Shown here in pieces: positions 26,956 through 38,080 of a stretch of 64,000 nucleotides of DNA (position 1 is its first letter; every line of letters starts with the position of its first letter). A model generated the notes under the pieces. That model was not told the DNA's origin. It made no database searches and saw only the letters and a list, made by a program, of their open reading frames with translations. This DNA comes from Betaproteobacteria bacterium. GTDB lineage: Bacteria; Pseudomonadota; Gammaproteobacteria; Burkholderiales; Rhodocyclaceae. The position numbers were made by a program, and so were the translations under genes. The DNA is taken from NCBI GenBank assembly GCA_020621865.1, contig JAHRYW010000011.1:1-64000 (forward strand), given 5' to 3'.

Positions 26956-29150
26956 AATTCTATAATTACGTGCTGGCGACTGCCTTGCTTTGTGTGGCAG
27001 CAACTTCTTTTGTGCGCGCCGAGTCGACGGTGCCTGCGAATGCTATTGAGTCGGTCAATGTGGCTCAGCAAGGAAACGAAGTGGCGCTTCGCATTGATTT
27101 TAAAGAGCCCCTTGCCTCGCCTCCTCCTGGCTTCAGTGTTGCCAATCCTGCAAAAATTGCGCTGGATTTTCAATCGACTGCTAATGGCTTGGGTAAAAAT
27201 AGCCAAGTGTTCAATCAAGGTGATCTGCGCAGCATGAATGTAGTTCAGGTCGGTGATCGTACGCGTGTTGTTTTGAACCTTGTTCGGAACATGAACTATA
27301 AGACGCGCCTGGATGGCAAGGCTCTCTACGTTACGCTCTCGCCGATTGAGCGTCTAACTGATTCGGCGGCACAGCATACGACACGGTTTGCAGAAGAAAG
27401 CTTGGTAGGCTCCAGGCATGCCGTCAATGATGTGGTATTCCGTCGCGGTAAGGATGGAGAGGGCCGCATTGTTGTTGATTTGAGCGATAGCGGAACTGGT
27501 ATCGATATTCGGCAACAGGGGGCTAACCTGATTGTTGACTTCATGAAGGCAACTGTGCCGGACCGCTTGCGTCGCAAGCTTGATGTCACCGATTTTGCAA
27601 CTCCTGTGATGTCCGTTGAGACCAAAGCATTTGGCGATAACGTCCGGATGATTATCTCTCCCAAGGGATTGTGGGAGCATAACGCTTACCAGAGCGACAA
27701 TCAGTTCATCGTGGAAGTAAAACGGGTGATAGAGGATCCAAATAAGCTGGTTCAGGGGTCGAAGGTTGGATACCAGGGGCCGCGTGTCAGCATCAACTAC
27801 CAGAATGGTGACGTCCGTGCCTTGTTGCGACTAATGGCTGAGGAACTGGGTCTTAACGCGGTAATCAGCGAGACGGTGACGGGAACGACGACACTGGTCT
27901 TGAAAGATGTGCCAGCCGATCAGGTGATAGACATCATCTTCCAGCAAAAGGGATTGGATATGCGCAAAAAGGGCAATATCATCATGATTGCCCCCCGCGA
28001 TGAAATTGCTACCCGCGAAAAACTGGAATTTGAGTCGAAGCAACAAATCAGCGAACTGGAACCGCTGAAGCTTGAGCAATTCCAGATGAATTACCAGAAA
28101 GCTGCTGATGTTGCTAGGTTGCTTGCGGGGCTTCCCCCTGCAGGTACGGCTGGTTCCGCTGCTGCAGCTCCTGTGCCCGGTGTGAATATGGCAGCGACCA
28201 TTGCGGCTCAGCGCATTCTCAGCAAGCGAGGGAGTGCCGTTGCTGATCCCATGTCGAACATCCTGTTTGTAAACGATATTCCCTCTAAGCTCGAAGAGAT
28301 TCGTTCCTTTATTGCTGCGATTGATATTGGAGCGCGCCAGGTTCTCATCGAGGCTCGAGTTGTTGAGGCAAATGATTCCTTCAATCGTGACCTGGGTGTA
28401 AAGCTTGGCTTTATCAATTCGCAAGCATCTCAGTTGGGCGGAAGCGGCGTCTATCTGGCCGGTGGGAAGATGACCCCGGCCGTAACCACCACAACCTCTA
28501 CTACGCCCGCAACGTTGATTCAAAATCCCATGCTCGGTGTGAATCTTCCGACGACAGCGACTAGCGGTGGTACGTTGGCGCTTTCACTCTTTAATGCTTC
28601 CGTGTCCCGCATCCTTCAGCTTGAATTGACTGCTTTGGAAAAGGATGGGGTTGGGAAAATTATTTCCAGTCCGCGGGTGATCACTGCCAATAACGTCAAG
28701 GCGAAAATTGAAGACGGCACAGAAATTCCTTATGTCACAATTCAGTCTGGCTCAGGGGGGGCTCCTACATATACAGTCAATTTCAAGCCCGCCAAGTTGT
28801 CTTTGGAGGCCACGCCTCAAATTACCCCTGAGGGCACCGTTAGAATGATTCTGGTTGTTAAAAAAGAGGAGCCGGATTGGGAGCGGGCGATTGAGGTTGG
28901 AGGCTTCAGAAATCCACCAATCAAGAGTTCGATTGTGGAAACCAGTGTTGTTGTCGAAAATGGAGGTACCGTCGTAATTGGTGGCGTATTTGTAACCAAG
29001 AGCAGTGACACGGTCAGCAAGATCCCTATGTTGGGCGATATTCCGGTCCTTGGTTGGTTATTTAAGACCAAGAGCGAGGCTATTGATCGCCGCGAACTAT
29101 TGATATTTATTACTCCGCGCTTGATGTCTGACAAGATGCGCTTTGATTGA
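26952..29150 (+). CDS. pilQ: type IV pilus secretin PilQ
   Basis: A 732-residue outer-membrane secretin through which the pilus exits. A signal peptide (about 1-23) is followed by two AMIN domains (about 30-120 and 150-260) that bind peptidoglycan. An N0/STN domain follows (VSINYQNGDVRALLRLMAEELGLN), then N1 (FQMNYQKAADVARLLAG) and the secretin barrel (KDGVGKIISSPRVIT ... VVENGGTVVIGGVF, IPMLGDIPVLGWLFK). Base composition is clearly more AT-rich than in flanking operons, with many GAT, ATT and GCT codons. An intrinsic terminator follows. Confidence 0.97.
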   Translation: MKFYNYVLATALLCVAATSFVRAESTVPANAIESVNVAQQGNEVALRIDFKEPLASPPPGFSVANPAKIALDFQSTANGLGKNSQVFNQGDLRSMNVVQVGDRTRVVLNLVRNMNYKTRLDGKALYVTLSPIERLTDSAAQHTTRFAEESLVGSRHAVNDVVFRRGKDGEGRIVVDLSDSGTGIDIRQQGANLIVDFMKATVPDRLRRKLDVTDFATPVMSVETKAFGDNVRMIISPKGLWEHNAYQSDNQFIVEVKRVIEDPNKLVQGSKVGYQGPRVSINYQNGDVRALLRLMAEELGLNAVISETVTGTTTLVLKDVPADQVIDIIFQQKGLDMRKKGNIIMIAPRDEIATREKLEFESKQQISELEPLKLEQFQMNYQKAADVARLLAGLPPAGTAGSAAAAPVPGVNMAATIAAQRILSKRGSAVADPMSNILFVNDIPSKLEEIRSFIAAIDIGARQVLIEARVVEANDSFNRDLGVKLGFINSQASQLGGSGVYLAGGKMTPAVTTTTSTTPATLIQNPMLGVNLPTTATSGGTLALSLFNASVSRILQLELTALEKDGVGKIISSPRVITANNVKAKIEDGTEIPYVTIQSGSGGAPTYTVNFKPAKLSLEATPQITPEGTVRMILVVKKEEPDWERAIEVGGFRNPPIKSSIVETSVVVENGGTVVIGGVFVTKSSDTVSKIPMLGDIPVLGWLFKTKSEAIDRRELLIFITPRLMSDKMRFD

Positions 29151-29170
29151 TTATTTGCTCGGGTAAGTTA

Positions 29171-29201
29171 ATGGGGCCGGCGATGCCGGCCCCATTTTTT
29201 T
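29171..29201 (+). terminator. rho-independent terminator after pilQ
   Basis: An 11-bp perfect stem ATGGGGCCGGC / GCCGGCCCCAT around a three-base loop, followed by seven T. It ends the pilMNOPQ transcript before aroK. Confidence 0.95.
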
Positions 29202-29233
29202 GTCCCTCATTAAGAGTCAGCTAAAATCCACTC

Positions 29234-29761
29234 GTGGAAAAATGTCGAAATATTTACCTCGTCGGACTGATGGGGGCGGGAAAGACGACGGTTGGGCGTC
29301 AGCTTGCCAAGCGTCTGGGCCGCTCATTTCTGGATTCGGATCATGAGATCGTTGCGCGGACGGGTGTGCCAATCCCGACCATCTTTGAAATCGAGGGCGA
29401 AGAAGGCTTTCGTCGCCGTGAAGCGCAAACGATTGTTGAAGTCACTGAGGCGAGAGGCATAGTGCTTGCCACTGGCGGCGGAGTCGTGATCAATCCTGAT
29501 AACCGCCGGCGCCTGCATGAGACAGGATGGGTGGTCTATCTGGATGTGCCGCCTGCGCTGCTCTATGAGCGAACTCGTCATGATCGTAATCGCCCCTTGC
29601 TCAATGTGCCCGACCCCATGGCGCGGCTGGAGGAACTCTACGCGGCGCGTGATCCTCTATATCGGGAGATTGCGCACATCGTGGTCGATGGTTCGCATCT
29701 GGTTGCGTCAGGCATCGTCCAGCACCTACTGAGAGAATTTAACCGCTTATGCAAACAATGA
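29234..29761 (+). CDS. aroK: shikimate kinase
   Basis: A 175-residue P-loop kinase phosphorylating shikimate in the chorismate pathway. Walker A is GLMGAGKTT; the shikimate-binding DSDHEI, the GEEGFRRRE motif and ATGGGVV are present, and the lid Arg is in [11 protein letters not shown]. Start is GTG. It overlaps aroB by 13 bases, and the aroKB pair downstream of pilQ is the standard order in beta- and gammaproteobacteria. Confidence 0.96.
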   Translation: MEKCRNIYLVGLMGAGKTTVGRQLAKRLGRSFLDSDHEIVARTGVPIPTIFEIEGEEGFRRREAQTIVEVTEARGIVLATGGGVVINPDNRRRLHETGWVVYLDVPPALLYERTRHDRNRPLLNVPDPMARLEELYAARDPLYREIAHIVVDGSHLVASGIVQHLLREFNRLCKQ

Positions 29762-30858
29762 CCCAAACACTCAATGTTGCCCTGGGAGAGCGTTCTTATC
29801 CCATCCATATTGGCTGCGGGATACTCTCTCGAGTCGATTTGATCGTGCCCCATATCAAGCAAAAGAAGGCTGTCATCGTGACCAACAGCACGGTGGCGCC
29901 GCTCTACCTGGAAATGCTACGGTCAGCCCTTGAAAAAGGCGGAATTTCAGTTTTGCCGGTGATTTTGCCGGATGGTGAGCAATACAAGACCTGGGAAACG
30001 CTGAGCCTTGTATTTGATGCATTGCTCGGCGCCAAGTGCGAGCGGAATACGACGCTCATTGCCTTGGGCGGTGGTGTGATCGGCGATATGGGTGGGTTTG
30101 CCGCGGCGTGCTATCAGCGGGGTATGCCCTTCATCCAGGTGCCGACAACCTTGCTTTCCCAGGTGGATTCCTCCGTTGGTGGAAAAACAGCCATTAACCA
30201 TCCCTTGGGCAAGAATATGATTGGTGCCTTCTATCAGCCGAAGTTGGTGCTGGCCGACCTCTCGACGCTGGATACCTTGCCGGATCGCGAACTGAGAGCG
30301 GGTTTGGCGGAAGTCATTAAATATGGACTGATTCGCGATCCCGAGTTCCACGATTGGCTCGATGCCAACATGGACAAGTTGCTGGCCAGGGATAAGGAGG
30401 CGCTGACCTATGCCGTGCATCGCTCATGTGCCAACAAGGCCGAGGTGGTTGCCGCGGACGAGCGTGAAAGCGGCGAACGGGCACTGCTCAATCTCGGCCA
30501 CACCTTCGGTCACGCGATCGAGACTGGCATGGGGTACGGCGAATGGCTGCATGGCGAAGCGGTCGCTGCCGGCACGCTAATTGCCTCCGAATTATCGTGC
30601 CGTATGGGCTGGATCGATGCCGGCGATGTTGCGCGTATCGAACAGATATTTGTTCGCGCAGGTTTGCCGACCGTCAGTCCGGCTCTTGGTGTAGATCGAT
30701 ACCTCGAATTGATGAGCCACGACAAGAAGGTGCAGGACGGCAAGTTGCGACTGGTTCTGCTGCGTGGCATTGGCAAGGCGGTGGTTTCCGATGCTGCCTC
30801 GACGGCGCAGATTGCCGCAGCCATTGAGGCCAGATGCACCCAAACGGGGAAAATTTGA
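29749..30858 (+). CDS. aroB: 3-dehydroquinate synthase
   Basis: A 369-residue NAD- and metal-dependent enzyme converting DAHP to 3-dehydroquinate. Motifs are [14 protein letters not shown] (NAD), [20 protein letters not shown] and the metal ligands in [13 protein letters not shown] use the first ATG ([10 protein letters not shown]); a second three codons later is equally possible. The codons for [11 protein letters not shown] (about residues 55-65) coincide with a copy of the dispersed repeat read on the opposite strand. Confidence 0.96.
   Translation: MQTMTQTLNVALGERSYPIHIGCGILSRVDLIVPHIKQKKAVIVTNSTVAPLYLEMLRSALEKGGISVLPVILPDGEQYKTWETLSLVFDALLGAKCERNTTLIALGGGVIGDMGGFAAACYQRGMPFIQVPTTLLSQVDSSVGGKTAINHPLGKNMIGAFYQPKLVLADLSTLDTLPDRELRAGLAEVIKYGLIRDPEFHDWLDANMDKLLARDKEALTYAVHRSCANKAEVVAADERESGERALLNLGHTFGHAIETGMGYGEWLHGEAVAAGTLIASELSCRMGWIDAGDVARIEQIFVRAGLPTVSPALGVDRYLELMSHDKKVQDGKLRLVLLRGIGKAVVSDAASTAQIAAAIEARCTQTGKI
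29911..29947 (-). repeat. dispersed ~40-bp repeat inside aroB
   Basis: On the minus strand: AAATTCCGCC, a T5 run, CAAGGGCTG, the exact core ACCGTAGCAT (29923-29914), then TTC. It lies in frame in aroB, whose sequence here (LRSALEKGG) is a normal helix of the family, so this copy could be chance or an old exaptation. Confidence 0.5.
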
Positions 30859-31030
30859 GCCGCATTGGGCGGGATTGGTGCATCGCAGCATCTTGAATTG
30901 ACAGGGGTTTGCCGGTATATTTGATGGTTGCCTCTAATTTTCGTACAGGCCGCAGCGGAAAATATGACGCTCGGCTTTTTTGATCATTGGCCCGTAATCA
31001 CCGGCCAAGTTATTTGAAGGAACGCGTGTG
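30859..31030 (+). promoter_or_regulatory. aroB-gltB intergenic region with candidate promoter
   Basis: The best promoter here is TTGAAT (30893-30898), 18 bases, TATATT (30917-30922). An overlapping TTGACA (30898-30903) has no good -10 at normal spacing. No terminator hairpin for aroB is seen. A 19-codon open frame (30924-30983) lies in the leader but has no evident ribosome-binding site. Confidence 0.3.
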
Positions 31031-34000
31031 ATGGAACCGGCAGTACCTGAGCAGCAGGGTTTGTACGACCCCGCTAACGAGCACGACGCTTGCGGCGTGG
31101 GCTTTGTTGCCCACTTCAAGGGCCAGAAAAGTCATAGCATCGTCGAGCAGGGTTTGTTGATCCTGAAAAATCTCGATCACCGCGGTGCTGTCGGTGCCGA
31201 CCCGTTGCAAGGCGACGGTGCCGGTATCCTGATCCAGATTCCGGACCAGTTCTATCGCGAGGAAATGGCCAAGCAGGGCGTCGAATTGCCGCCTGCCGGT
31301 GAATACGGCGTCGGCATGGTGTTCCTGCCGCAGGAAGCTGCTTCTCGTCACGCCTGTATTGAAGAAATCGAGCGCTCGGTTACGGCCGAAGGGCAAGTTA
31401 TTCTCGGTTGGCGCGATGTGCCGGTCAATGCCGACATGCCGATGTCGCCGACCGTTCGTGCCAAGGAACCGGTGATCAAGCAGGTTTTCGTCGGTCGTGG
31501 CCCCGATGTCTTCGTCACCGACGCACTCGAGCGCAAGCTGTACATCATTCGCCGCCGCGCCGCCAATGCCATCAAGTCGCTGAAGCTCAAGCACGGCCAG
31601 GAATTCTACGTGCCGTCCTTCTCGGCGCGCACTGTCAACTACAAGGGCCTGCTGCTCGCCGATCAGGTTGGTGTTTATTACCACGACCTCCAGGACAAGC
31701 GCACGGTTTCCGCCCTGGCCCTGGTGCATCAGCGGTTCTCGACCAACACCTTCCCGACCTGGGATCTGGCCCACCCGTTCCGCTACATCGCTCACAACGG
31801 CGAAATCAACACCGTGCGCGGCAACGTCAATTGGTTCAAGGCCCGCGAGCAGGCGATTTCCTCGCCGATTCTCGGCGACGACCTGAAGAAGGTCTGGCCG
31901 CTGCATTATCCCGGTCAATCCGACTCGGCGTCGTTCGACAATGCGCTCGAACTGCTCGTCATGGGCGGTGGCTACTCGCTGGCCCAGGCCGTCATGCTGA
32001 TGATCCCGGAAGCCTGGGAAAAGCACACGCAGATGGACGAGAACCGTCGCGCCTTCTACGAATACCATGCCGCCATGATGGAGCCGTGGGACGGTCCCGC
32101 CGCCGTGGCCTTCACCGATGGTCGCCAGATCGGCGCGACGCTCGACCGTAACGGCCTGCGTCCGGCCCGTTACTTGGTCACCGATGACGACCTCGTCGTC
32201 ATGGCTTCCGAATCCGGCGTGCTGCCGATCCCGGAAAAGAAGATCGTCAAAAAGTGGCGTCTGCAGCCGGGCAAGATGTTCCTGATTGATATGGAACAGG
32301 GCCGCATCATCGACGATCAGGAATTGAAGAATTCCCTGGCCAATGCCAAGCCTTACCGCGAGTGGATCGAAAAGATCCGCATCAAGCTCGACGAAGTGCC
32401 GGCGCCGCAGGAAAAGTGCGCCGCTTCGACGGCTTCCCTGCTCGACCGCCAGCAGGCTTTTGGCTACACCCAGGAAGACGTCAAGGTCATTCTTGAGCCG
32501 ATGGTCCAGAACGGTGAAGAAGCCACCGGTTCCATGGGTACCGATTCAGCCTTGCCGGTCCTGTCGAGCAAGAACAAGACGCTCTACGCTTACTTCAAGC
32601 AGTTGTTCGCCCAGGTGACCAACCCGCCGATCGACCCGATCCGCGAAGAACTGGTCATGTCGCTGGTCTCCTTCATCGGGCCGAAGCCGAACCTGCTCAA
32701 CACCAACGACATTAACCCGCCGATCCGTCTCGAAGTATCGCAGCCGGTGCTGTCTTGCGCCGACATCGAGAAGCTGCGCAACATCGGGAAGTACACCTCG
32801 AACAAGTTCCGTTCCTTCGAACTGGATATCTGCTACCCGGTCGCCTGGGGCAAGGACGGCATCGAAGCGCGCCTGGCCTCTCTGGCGGCTGACGCAGAGG
32901 ATGCCGTGCGTTCGGGCGCCAACATCCTGATCGTCTCCGACCGCAAGGTCGACGCCGAGCATGTCGCCATCCCGGCCCTGCTCGCCACCTCGGCAATCCA
33001 CCAGCATCTGGTCAAGAAGGGTCTGCGCACCAGCGCCGGCCTGGTCGTCGAAACCGGCTCGGCGCGCGAGGTTCACCACTTCGCCCTGCTCGGCGGTTAT
33101 GGCGCCGAGGCGGTGCATCCCTACCTGGCCCTCGAAACCATTGAGGGTTTTGCCAAGGGCGATGCCGAAAAGGCCGAGAAGTACGTCAAGAATTTCATCA
33201 AGGCGATCGGCAAGGGTCTGAACAAGGTCATGTCCAAGATGGGCATCTCGACCTACATGTCCTACACCGGCGCCCAGATCTTCGAAGCGATCGGCCTGCA
33301 GAAGGACTTCATCGAGAAGTACTTCACCGGCACGCCGTCCAACATCGAGGGCATCGGCGTCTTCGAAGTCGCCGAAGAAGCCATTCGCTTGCACAACGAG
33401 GCCTTCTCGGCCGATCCGGTGCTCGCCACCATGCTCGATGCCGGTGGCGACTACGCCTACCGCATCCGCGGCGAAGAGCACGTGTGGACGCCGGATTCGA
33501 TTGCCAAGCTGCAGCATTCGACCCGCTCCGGCAAGTACGAGACCTACAAGGAATACGCCAAGCTGATCAACGATCAGACCAAGCGCCACCTGACCTTGCG
33601 CGGCCTGTTTGAATTCAAGCCGCAAGGCGCGCCAATTGCGCTCGACGAAGTCGAGCCGGCCAAGGAGATCGTCAAGCGTTTCGCCACCGGCGCCATGTCG
33701 CTCGGCTCCATCTCGACCGAGGCGCACACCACGCTGGCCATCGCGATGAACCGCATCGGCGGCAAGTCGAACACCGGCGAAGGTGGCGAGGATGCCAAGC
33801 GCTTCCAGCCCCTGAAGGCCGGCCAGAAGCTGTCCGATATCGTCGGTGCCTCGCGTATCGAACGCGATTACACTTTCCAGGAAGGCGACTCGTTGCGTTC
33901 GGCGATCAAGCAGGTCGCTTCCGGCCGCTTTGGTGTGACCACCGAATATCTGGTCAATGCCGACCAGATCCAGATCAAGATGGCCCAGGGCGCCAAGCCG

Positions 34001-35668
34001 GGCGAAGGCGGCCAGTTGCCGGGCCACAAGGTGTCCGAATACATCGGCTTCCTGCGCCACTCGGTGCCGGGCGTTGGCCTGATTTCGCCGCCGCCGCACC
34101 ACGACATCTACTCGATCGAAGACTTGGCTCAGCTGATTCATGACCTGAAGAACGCCAATTCGCGTGCTTCGATCTCGGTCAAGCTGGTGTCGGAAGTCGG
34201 TGTCGGCACGGTTGCTGCCGGTGTTGCCAAGGCCAAGGCCGATCACGTCGTGATCGCTGGCTTCGATGGCGGCACGGGCGCTTCGCCGCAGTCCTCGATC
34301 AAGCACGCTGGTACGCCGTGGGAACTCGGCCTCTCCGAAACCCAGCAGACGCTGGTCCTGAATCGTCTGCGTTCGCGCATCCGCGTCCAGGTCGACGGCC
34401 AGATGAAAACCGGCCGTGACGTCGTTGTCGGCGCGCTGCTTGGTGCCGATGAGTTCGGCTTCGCTACGGCTCCGCTGGTGGTCGAAGGCTGCATCATGAT
34501 GCGCAAGTGCCACCTGAACACTTGCCCGGTTGGCGTTGCCACCCAGGATCCGGTGCTGCGTCAGCGCTTCTCGGGGCAGCCTGAGCATGTCGTAAATTTC
34601 TTCTTCTTCGTTGCCGAAGAGGTCCGCGAAATCATGGCCCAACTCGGTATCCGCAAGTTCGACGACCTGGTCGGCCGCGCCGATCTGCTCGACACCCGCG
34701 CCGGCATCGAGCACTGGAAGGCCAAGGGTCTTGATTTCAGCAAGATCTTCTACCAGCCGAACGTGCCTGCCGACGTGCCGCGCCTGCATACCGAAGGCCA
34801 GGATCACGGCCTCGAAAAGGCGCTCGATCACAAGCTGATCGAACAGGCCAAGCCGGCCCTGGAAAAGGGTCAGAAGGTCCAGATCGAAACCTCGATCATC
34901 AACGTCAACCGTACCTGCGGCACCATGCTGTCGGGCGAAGTCGCCCGCCGCTATGGCCACGCCGGCTTGCCTGACGACACCATCCACGTCAAGCTGACCG
35001 GCACCGCAGGTCAGGCCTTCGGTGCCTTCCTGGCCAAGGGCGTGACGCTGGAGCTGACCGGCGAAGGCAACGACTACGTTGGCAAGGGCCTGTCGGGCGG
35101 TCGGATCATCATCAAACCGAGCCCGGATTTCCGCGGCGATACGCAACAGAACATCATCTGCGGCAACACCGTGATGTACGGTGCGACCGAGGGTGAATCG
35201 TTCTTCGCTGGTGTCGGCGGCGAGCGCTTCTGCGTCCGCAATTCGGGCGCCACGGCGGTTGTCGAAGGCGTGGGCGACCATGGCTGTGAATACATGACCG
35301 GCGGTACCGTGGTCGTCCTCGGCATGACCGGGCGCAACTACGCGGCCGGCATGTCGGGCGGCATTTCCTACGTGCTGGACGAAGACGGCGGCTTCAAGCA
35401 CCGTTGCAACCTCGCTCAGGTCGCGCTGGAAAAGGTCTTGCCGGCTAATCGTCACGCCGCTGGCGAGCCCCTGCATCGCGGCATTGCCGACGAAACGCAG
35501 CTCAAGGACATGATCACCCGTCATGCCGAGTACACCGGCAGCGCCACCGCCAAGAAGATTCTCGCCAACTGGGATACCTATCGCGAGAAGTTCGTCAAAG
35601 TTTATCCGCACGAGTACAAGCGGGCGCTCACCGAGATGGCCGCTGCTGCACAGAAGGAGGCCGCATAA
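31031..35668 (+). CDS. gltB: glutamate synthase (NADPH) large subunit
   Basis: A 1545-residue amidotransferase making glutamate from glutamine and 2-oxoglutarate. The mature N-terminal nucleophile is Cys21 (HDACGVGF), after a short propeptide. Order: class II glutaminase domain (about 21-430), central domain, FMN-binding synthase domain with [10 protein letters not shown] and [17 protein letters not shown], the 3Fe-4S cysteines in [17 protein letters not shown], and the C-terminal GXGXG beta-helix. AAGGAA precedes the start. GTG at 31028 and ATG at 31031 are adjacent; I use the ATG. Couples by one base to gltD (TAATG). Confidence 0.97.
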   Translation: MEPAVPEQQGLYDPANEHDACGVGFVAHFKGQKSHSIVEQGLLILKNLDHRGAVGADPLQGDGAGILIQIPDQFYREEMAKQGVELPPAGEYGVGMVFLPQEAASRHACIEEIERSVTAEGQVILGWRDVPVNADMPMSPTVRAKEPVIKQVFVGRGPDVFVTDALERKLYIIRRRAANAIKSLKLKHGQEFYVPSFSARTVNYKGLLLADQVGVYYHDLQDKRTVSALALVHQRFSTNTFPTWDLAHPFRYIAHNGEINTVRGNVNWFKAREQAISSPILGDDLKKVWPLHYPGQSDSASFDNALELLVMGGGYSLAQAVMLMIPEAWEKHTQMDENRRAFYEYHAAMMEPWDGPAAVAFTDGRQIGATLDRNGLRPARYLVTDDDLVVMASESGVLPIPEKKIVKKWRLQPGKMFLIDMEQGRIIDDQELKNSLANAKPYREWIEKIRIKLDEVPAPQEKCAASTASLLDRQQAFGYTQEDVKVILEPMVQNGEEATGSMGTDSALPVLSSKNKTLYAYFKQLFAQVTNPPIDPIREELVMSLVSFIGPKPNLLNTNDINPPIRLEVSQPVLSCADIEKLRNIGKYTSNKFRSFELDICYPVAWGKDGIEARLASLAADAEDAVRSGANILIVSDRKVDAEHVAIPALLATSAIHQHLVKKGLRTSAGLVVETGSAREVHHFALLGGYGAEAVHPYLALETIEGFAKGDAEKAEKYVKNFIKAIGKGLNKVMSKMGISTYMSYTGAQIFEAIGLQKDFIEKYFTGTPSNIEGIGVFEVAEEAIRLHNEAFSADPVLATMLDAGGDYAYRIRGEEHVWTPDSIAKLQHSTRSGKYETYKEYAKLINDQTKRHLTLRGLFEFKPQGAPIALDEVEPAKEIVKRFATGAMSLGSISTEAHTTLAIAMNRIGGKSNTGEGGEDAKRFQPLKAGQKLSDIVGASRIERDYTFQEGDSLRSAIKQVASGRFGVTTEYLVNADQIQIKMAQGAKPGEGGQLPGHKVSEYIGFLRHSVPGVGLISPPPHHDIYSIEDLAQLIHDLKNANSRASISVKLVSEVGVGTVAAGVAKAKADHVVIAGFDGGTGASPQSSIKHAGTPWELGLSETQQTLVLNRLRSRIRVQVDGQMKTGRDVVVGALLGADEFGFATAPLVVEGCIMMRKCHLNTCPVGVATQDPVLRQRFSGQPEHVVNFFFFVAEEVREIMAQLGIRKFDDLVGRADLLDTRAGIEHWKAKGLDFSKIFYQPNVPADVPRLHTEGQDHGLEKALDHKLIEQAKPALEKGQKVQIETSIINVNRTCGTMLSGEVARRYGHAGLPDDTIHVKLTGTAGQAFGAFLAKGVTLELTGEGNDYVGKGLSGGRIIIKPSPDFRGDTQQNIICGNTVMYGATEGESFFAGVGGERFCVRNSGATAVVEGVGDHGCEYMTGGTVVVLGMTGRNYAAGMSGGISYVLDEDGGFKHRCNLAQVALEKVLPANRHAAGEPLHRGIADETQLKDMITRHAEYTGSATAKKILANWDTYREKFVKVYPHEYKRALTEMAAAAQKEAA

Positions 35669-37137
35669 TGGGCAAGCCGACTGGATTCATGGAGTTCGAG
35701 CGCCTCGAAGAGGGCTACGAACCGGTCGAAAAGCGCCTGACGCACTACAAGGAATTCGTCCAGACCCTGTCTGACGATCAGGCCAAGACCCAGGGCGCGC
35801 GCTGCATGGACTGCGGCATTCCGTTCTGCAACAACGGCTGCCCGGTGAACAACATCATTCCGGACTGGAACGATCTGGTTTACCGCGGCAACTGGAAGCA
35901 GGCGCTGGAAGTGCTGCATTCCACCAACAATTTCCCGGATTTCACCGGCCGCATCTGTCCGGCTCCGTGCGAAGCTGCCTGTACGTTGGGCATCAACGCG
36001 GCGCCGGTGGGCATCAAGTCGATCGAACACTTCATCATCGACAAGGGCTGGGAAATGGGCTGGGTCGTGCCGCAACCGGCCGCCGTCAAGACCGGCAAGA
36101 AGATCGCCGTCGTCGGTTCCGGCCCGGCCGGCATGGCTGCCGCCCAGCAACTGGCGCGCGTCGGCCATGACGTCACCGTGTTCGAGAAGTCCAGCCGGAT
36201 CGGCGGCCTGCTCGGCTTTGGCATCCCCGACTTCAAGATGAACAAGTCGGTGATCGACCGCCGCGTCGCCCAGATGGAAGCCGAAGGCGTGGTCTTCAAG
36301 ACCAAGGTCATCGTGGGCGACAAGAACATCCCGGCAGGCATCAACAACGATGCGACCGAAACCGTTTCGGCCGAACAGTTGAAGAAGGATTTCGACGCCG
36401 TGATCCTCGCCGCCGGTTCCGAAGTGCCGCGCGATCTGCCGGTGCCGGGTCGTGAGTTCAAGGGCATCCACGCCGCGCTGGAATTCCTGATTCCGCAGAA
36501 CAAGGAAGTCCAGCAGGGGATCAAGAACCCGATCAACGTCAAGGGCAAGCACGTCGTCGTCATCGGCGGCGGTGATACCGGTTCCGACTGCGTCGGCACC
36601 AGCTACCGCCATGGCGCTGCCTCGGTGACACAGTTTGAGCTGATGCCGGCTCCGCCGGCCGAGGAAGACAAGCCGCTTGTCTGGCCGTACTGGCCGCTGA
36701 AGATGCGTACTTCGTCGTCGCACAAGGAAGGTGAAACCGTCCGCGAATTCGCCGTCGCCACCAAGGGCTTCGTCGATGACGGCAAGGGCAACGTCAAGGC
36801 ACTGAAGGCCGTCCGTCTGGAATGGCAGGGTGGCAAGATGAGCGAAGTGGCTGGTTCGGAATTCGAGCTGCCGTGCGATGCCGCCTTCCTGGCCATGGGC
36901 TTCACCAACCCGGTTGGCAGCCTGCTTGACGCCTTCGGTGTCGAGAAGGATGCGCGCCAGAACGCCAAGGCAACGACCGATGGCGAAGGTTGCTACAAGA
37001 CCAACGTCGACAAGGTGTATGCCGCCGGTGACGTGCGTCGTGGCCAGTCGCTGGTCGTCTGGGCGATCCGTGAAGGTCGCCAGGCAGCCCGCGAGGTCGA
37101 TGCCTTCCTGATGGGTTCGACGACGCTGCCGCGTTAA
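35668..37137 (+). CDS. gltD: glutamate synthase small subunit
   Basis: A 489-residue FAD/NADPH subunit passing electrons to GltB. The N-terminal 4Fe-4S cysteines are clear ([27 protein letters not shown]). The FAD Rossmann motif is [29 protein letters not shown] and the NADPH motif [16 protein letters not shown]. The C-terminal [20 protein letters not shown] is the family end. With gltB it forms the main ammonium-assimilation operon, closed by a strong terminator. Confidence 0.97.
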   Translation: MGKPTGFMEFERLEEGYEPVEKRLTHYKEFVQTLSDDQAKTQGARCMDCGIPFCNNGCPVNNIIPDWNDLVYRGNWKQALEVLHSTNNFPDFTGRICPAPCEAACTLGINAAPVGIKSIEHFIIDKGWEMGWVVPQPAAVKTGKKIAVVGSGPAGMAAAQQLARVGHDVTVFEKSSRIGGLLGFGIPDFKMNKSVIDRRVAQMEAEGVVFKTKVIVGDKNIPAGINNDATETVSAEQLKKDFDAVILAAGSEVPRDLPVPGREFKGIHAALEFLIPQNKEVQQGIKNPINVKGKHVVVIGGGDTGSDCVGTSYRHGAASVTQFELMPAPPAEEDKPLVWPYWPLKMRTSSSHKEGETVREFAVATKGFVDDGKGNVKALKAVRLEWQGGKMSEVAGSEFELPCDAAFLAMGFTNPVGSLLDAFGVEKDARQNAKATTDGEGCYKTNVDKVYAAGDVRRGQSLVVWAIREGRQAAREVDAFLMGSTTLPR

Positions 37138-37153
37138 ACCGCAAGCGACTCCG

Positions 37154-37190
37154 AAAAACCCCGCCGGCCGAGAGGCCCGCGGGGTTTTTC
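37154..37190 (+). terminator. rho-independent terminator after gltBD
   Basis: AAAAACCCCG (37154-37163) pairs with CGGGGTTTTT (37180-37189), with a GC-rich loop. It ends 52 bases after the gltD stop, immediately before a dispersed-repeat copy. Confidence 0.93.
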
Positions 37191-37234
37191 AATTTTGGCC
37201 AAAAAAAGCCGCCGACCGTAGCATTCGGCCGCCG
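37191..37234 (+). repeat. dispersed ~40-bp repeat after gltBD terminator
   Basis: AATTTTGGCC, an A-run in place of the usual T-run, GCCGCCG, the exact core ACCGTAGCAT (37215-37224), then TCGGCCGCCG. Confidence 0.8.
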
Positions 37235-37305
37235 GGGGCAGCGTTCAGGCTTCGACAGCCCGCGCCAATCGTGTGAAAATGCATAAATGATCACAAGGGG
37301 GACAT

Positions 37306-38037
37306 ATGTCGGCTGATCTGCAACCTGCGCTGCAGGTGACGACTCCGAGCGGAACGCTCGACGGGCACATGCTGCTCATTCTGGCCATCATGGTTGTCGC
37401 TGGCGTTCTCGGCGGCATCGCCAACTACTTCCTGGCCGACCGGCACGGCGAACCGGTCCGCCGCGACTGGGTCAAGTACCCGGTGTTTGGCGTCGTCGCC
37501 GCGCTGACCGTGCCGCTGTTCCTGAACATGATTTCCAGTACCCTGCTCGAAGGGGCGCGGACCAAGCCGGTCGATTTCTACGTCTTCGCCGGCTTCTGCC
37601 TGATCTACGTCGTTGCCTCGCGTCGCTTATTTGAGAATATGGTGCAGCGCCTGATGGGTCAGATCGACCAGGTTCGTCGCGATGTTGGCCACTTGAAGCA
37701 GCAGAAGCGTGAAGAACCCGTCATTGCGGCCAAAGCGGAGCCAGAGCCGATCAGGCTGGCCGAGCTGGACCCCAAGGAAGTGCTTTCCTACAACGACGTC
37801 GAGATCCTTCGGGCGCTAGCCGAGGAAAGCTTTGTCTACGGCAATCTGGTCGCCATTTGCGAGAGCACCGGCCTGGCCCGCGATTTCGTCAGCCAGCGCC
37901 TGACCATCATGAAGGCGATGGGGGTCATCGAAACCCGCATCAACGACAAGAATGTCCTCCATTGGATCGTTTCGGCGCGCGGCAAGGCCGTGCTCAACGA
38001 TATTCTCGGCGGACAGGAGCAGAAAAAGATCGCCTGA
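37306..38037 (+). CDS. three-TM protein with C-terminal winged helix (YEATS-associated type)
   Basis: A 243-residue protein. Three hydrophobic segments lie at about residues 23-44, 62-80 and 92-107, with the stretches [20 protein letters not shown] and [20 protein letters not shown] recall these from the prokaryotic YEATS-associated three-TM domain. After a charged linker (about 120-160) comes a winged-helix-like domain ([53 protein letters not shown]) ending near a Lys-rich tail. The layout suggests a membrane sensor that contacts DNA or another protein from the cytosol. It is alone between gltBD and glmU. The family name is from memory; the domains are visible. Confidence 0.65.
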   Translation: MSADLQPALQVTTPSGTLDGHMLLILAIMVVAGVLGGIANYFLADRHGEPVRRDWVKYPVFGVVAALTVPLFLNMISSTLLEGARTKPVDFYVFAGFCLIYVVASRRLFENMVQRLMGQIDQVRRDVGHLKQQKREEPVIAAKAEPEPIRLAELDPKEVLSYNDVEILRALAEESFVYGNLVAICESTGLARDFVSQRLTIMKAMGVIETRINDKNVLHWIVSARGKAVLNDILGGQEQKKIA

Positions 38038-38080
38038 ACCCCACCGGCCGAACGGCCGACATCAATTTGAAGAAATCGCC

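Noticed and set aside
30924-30983. A possible 19-codon leader peptide before gltB
   Set aside because: No ribosome-binding site and no run of regulatory codons; likely chance.
32546-35611. A 1021-codon open frame antisense to gltB
   Set aside because: It is a shadow of strong third-position GC bias in gltB; the translated product is low-complexity and matches nothing I know, while the plus strand encodes an unmistakable GltB.
37262-37305. A CRP/FNR-like TGTGA ... TCACA pair before the three-TM gene
   Set aside because: The half-sites are 14 bases apart and not symmetrical about the centre, unlike real CRP or FNR sites.
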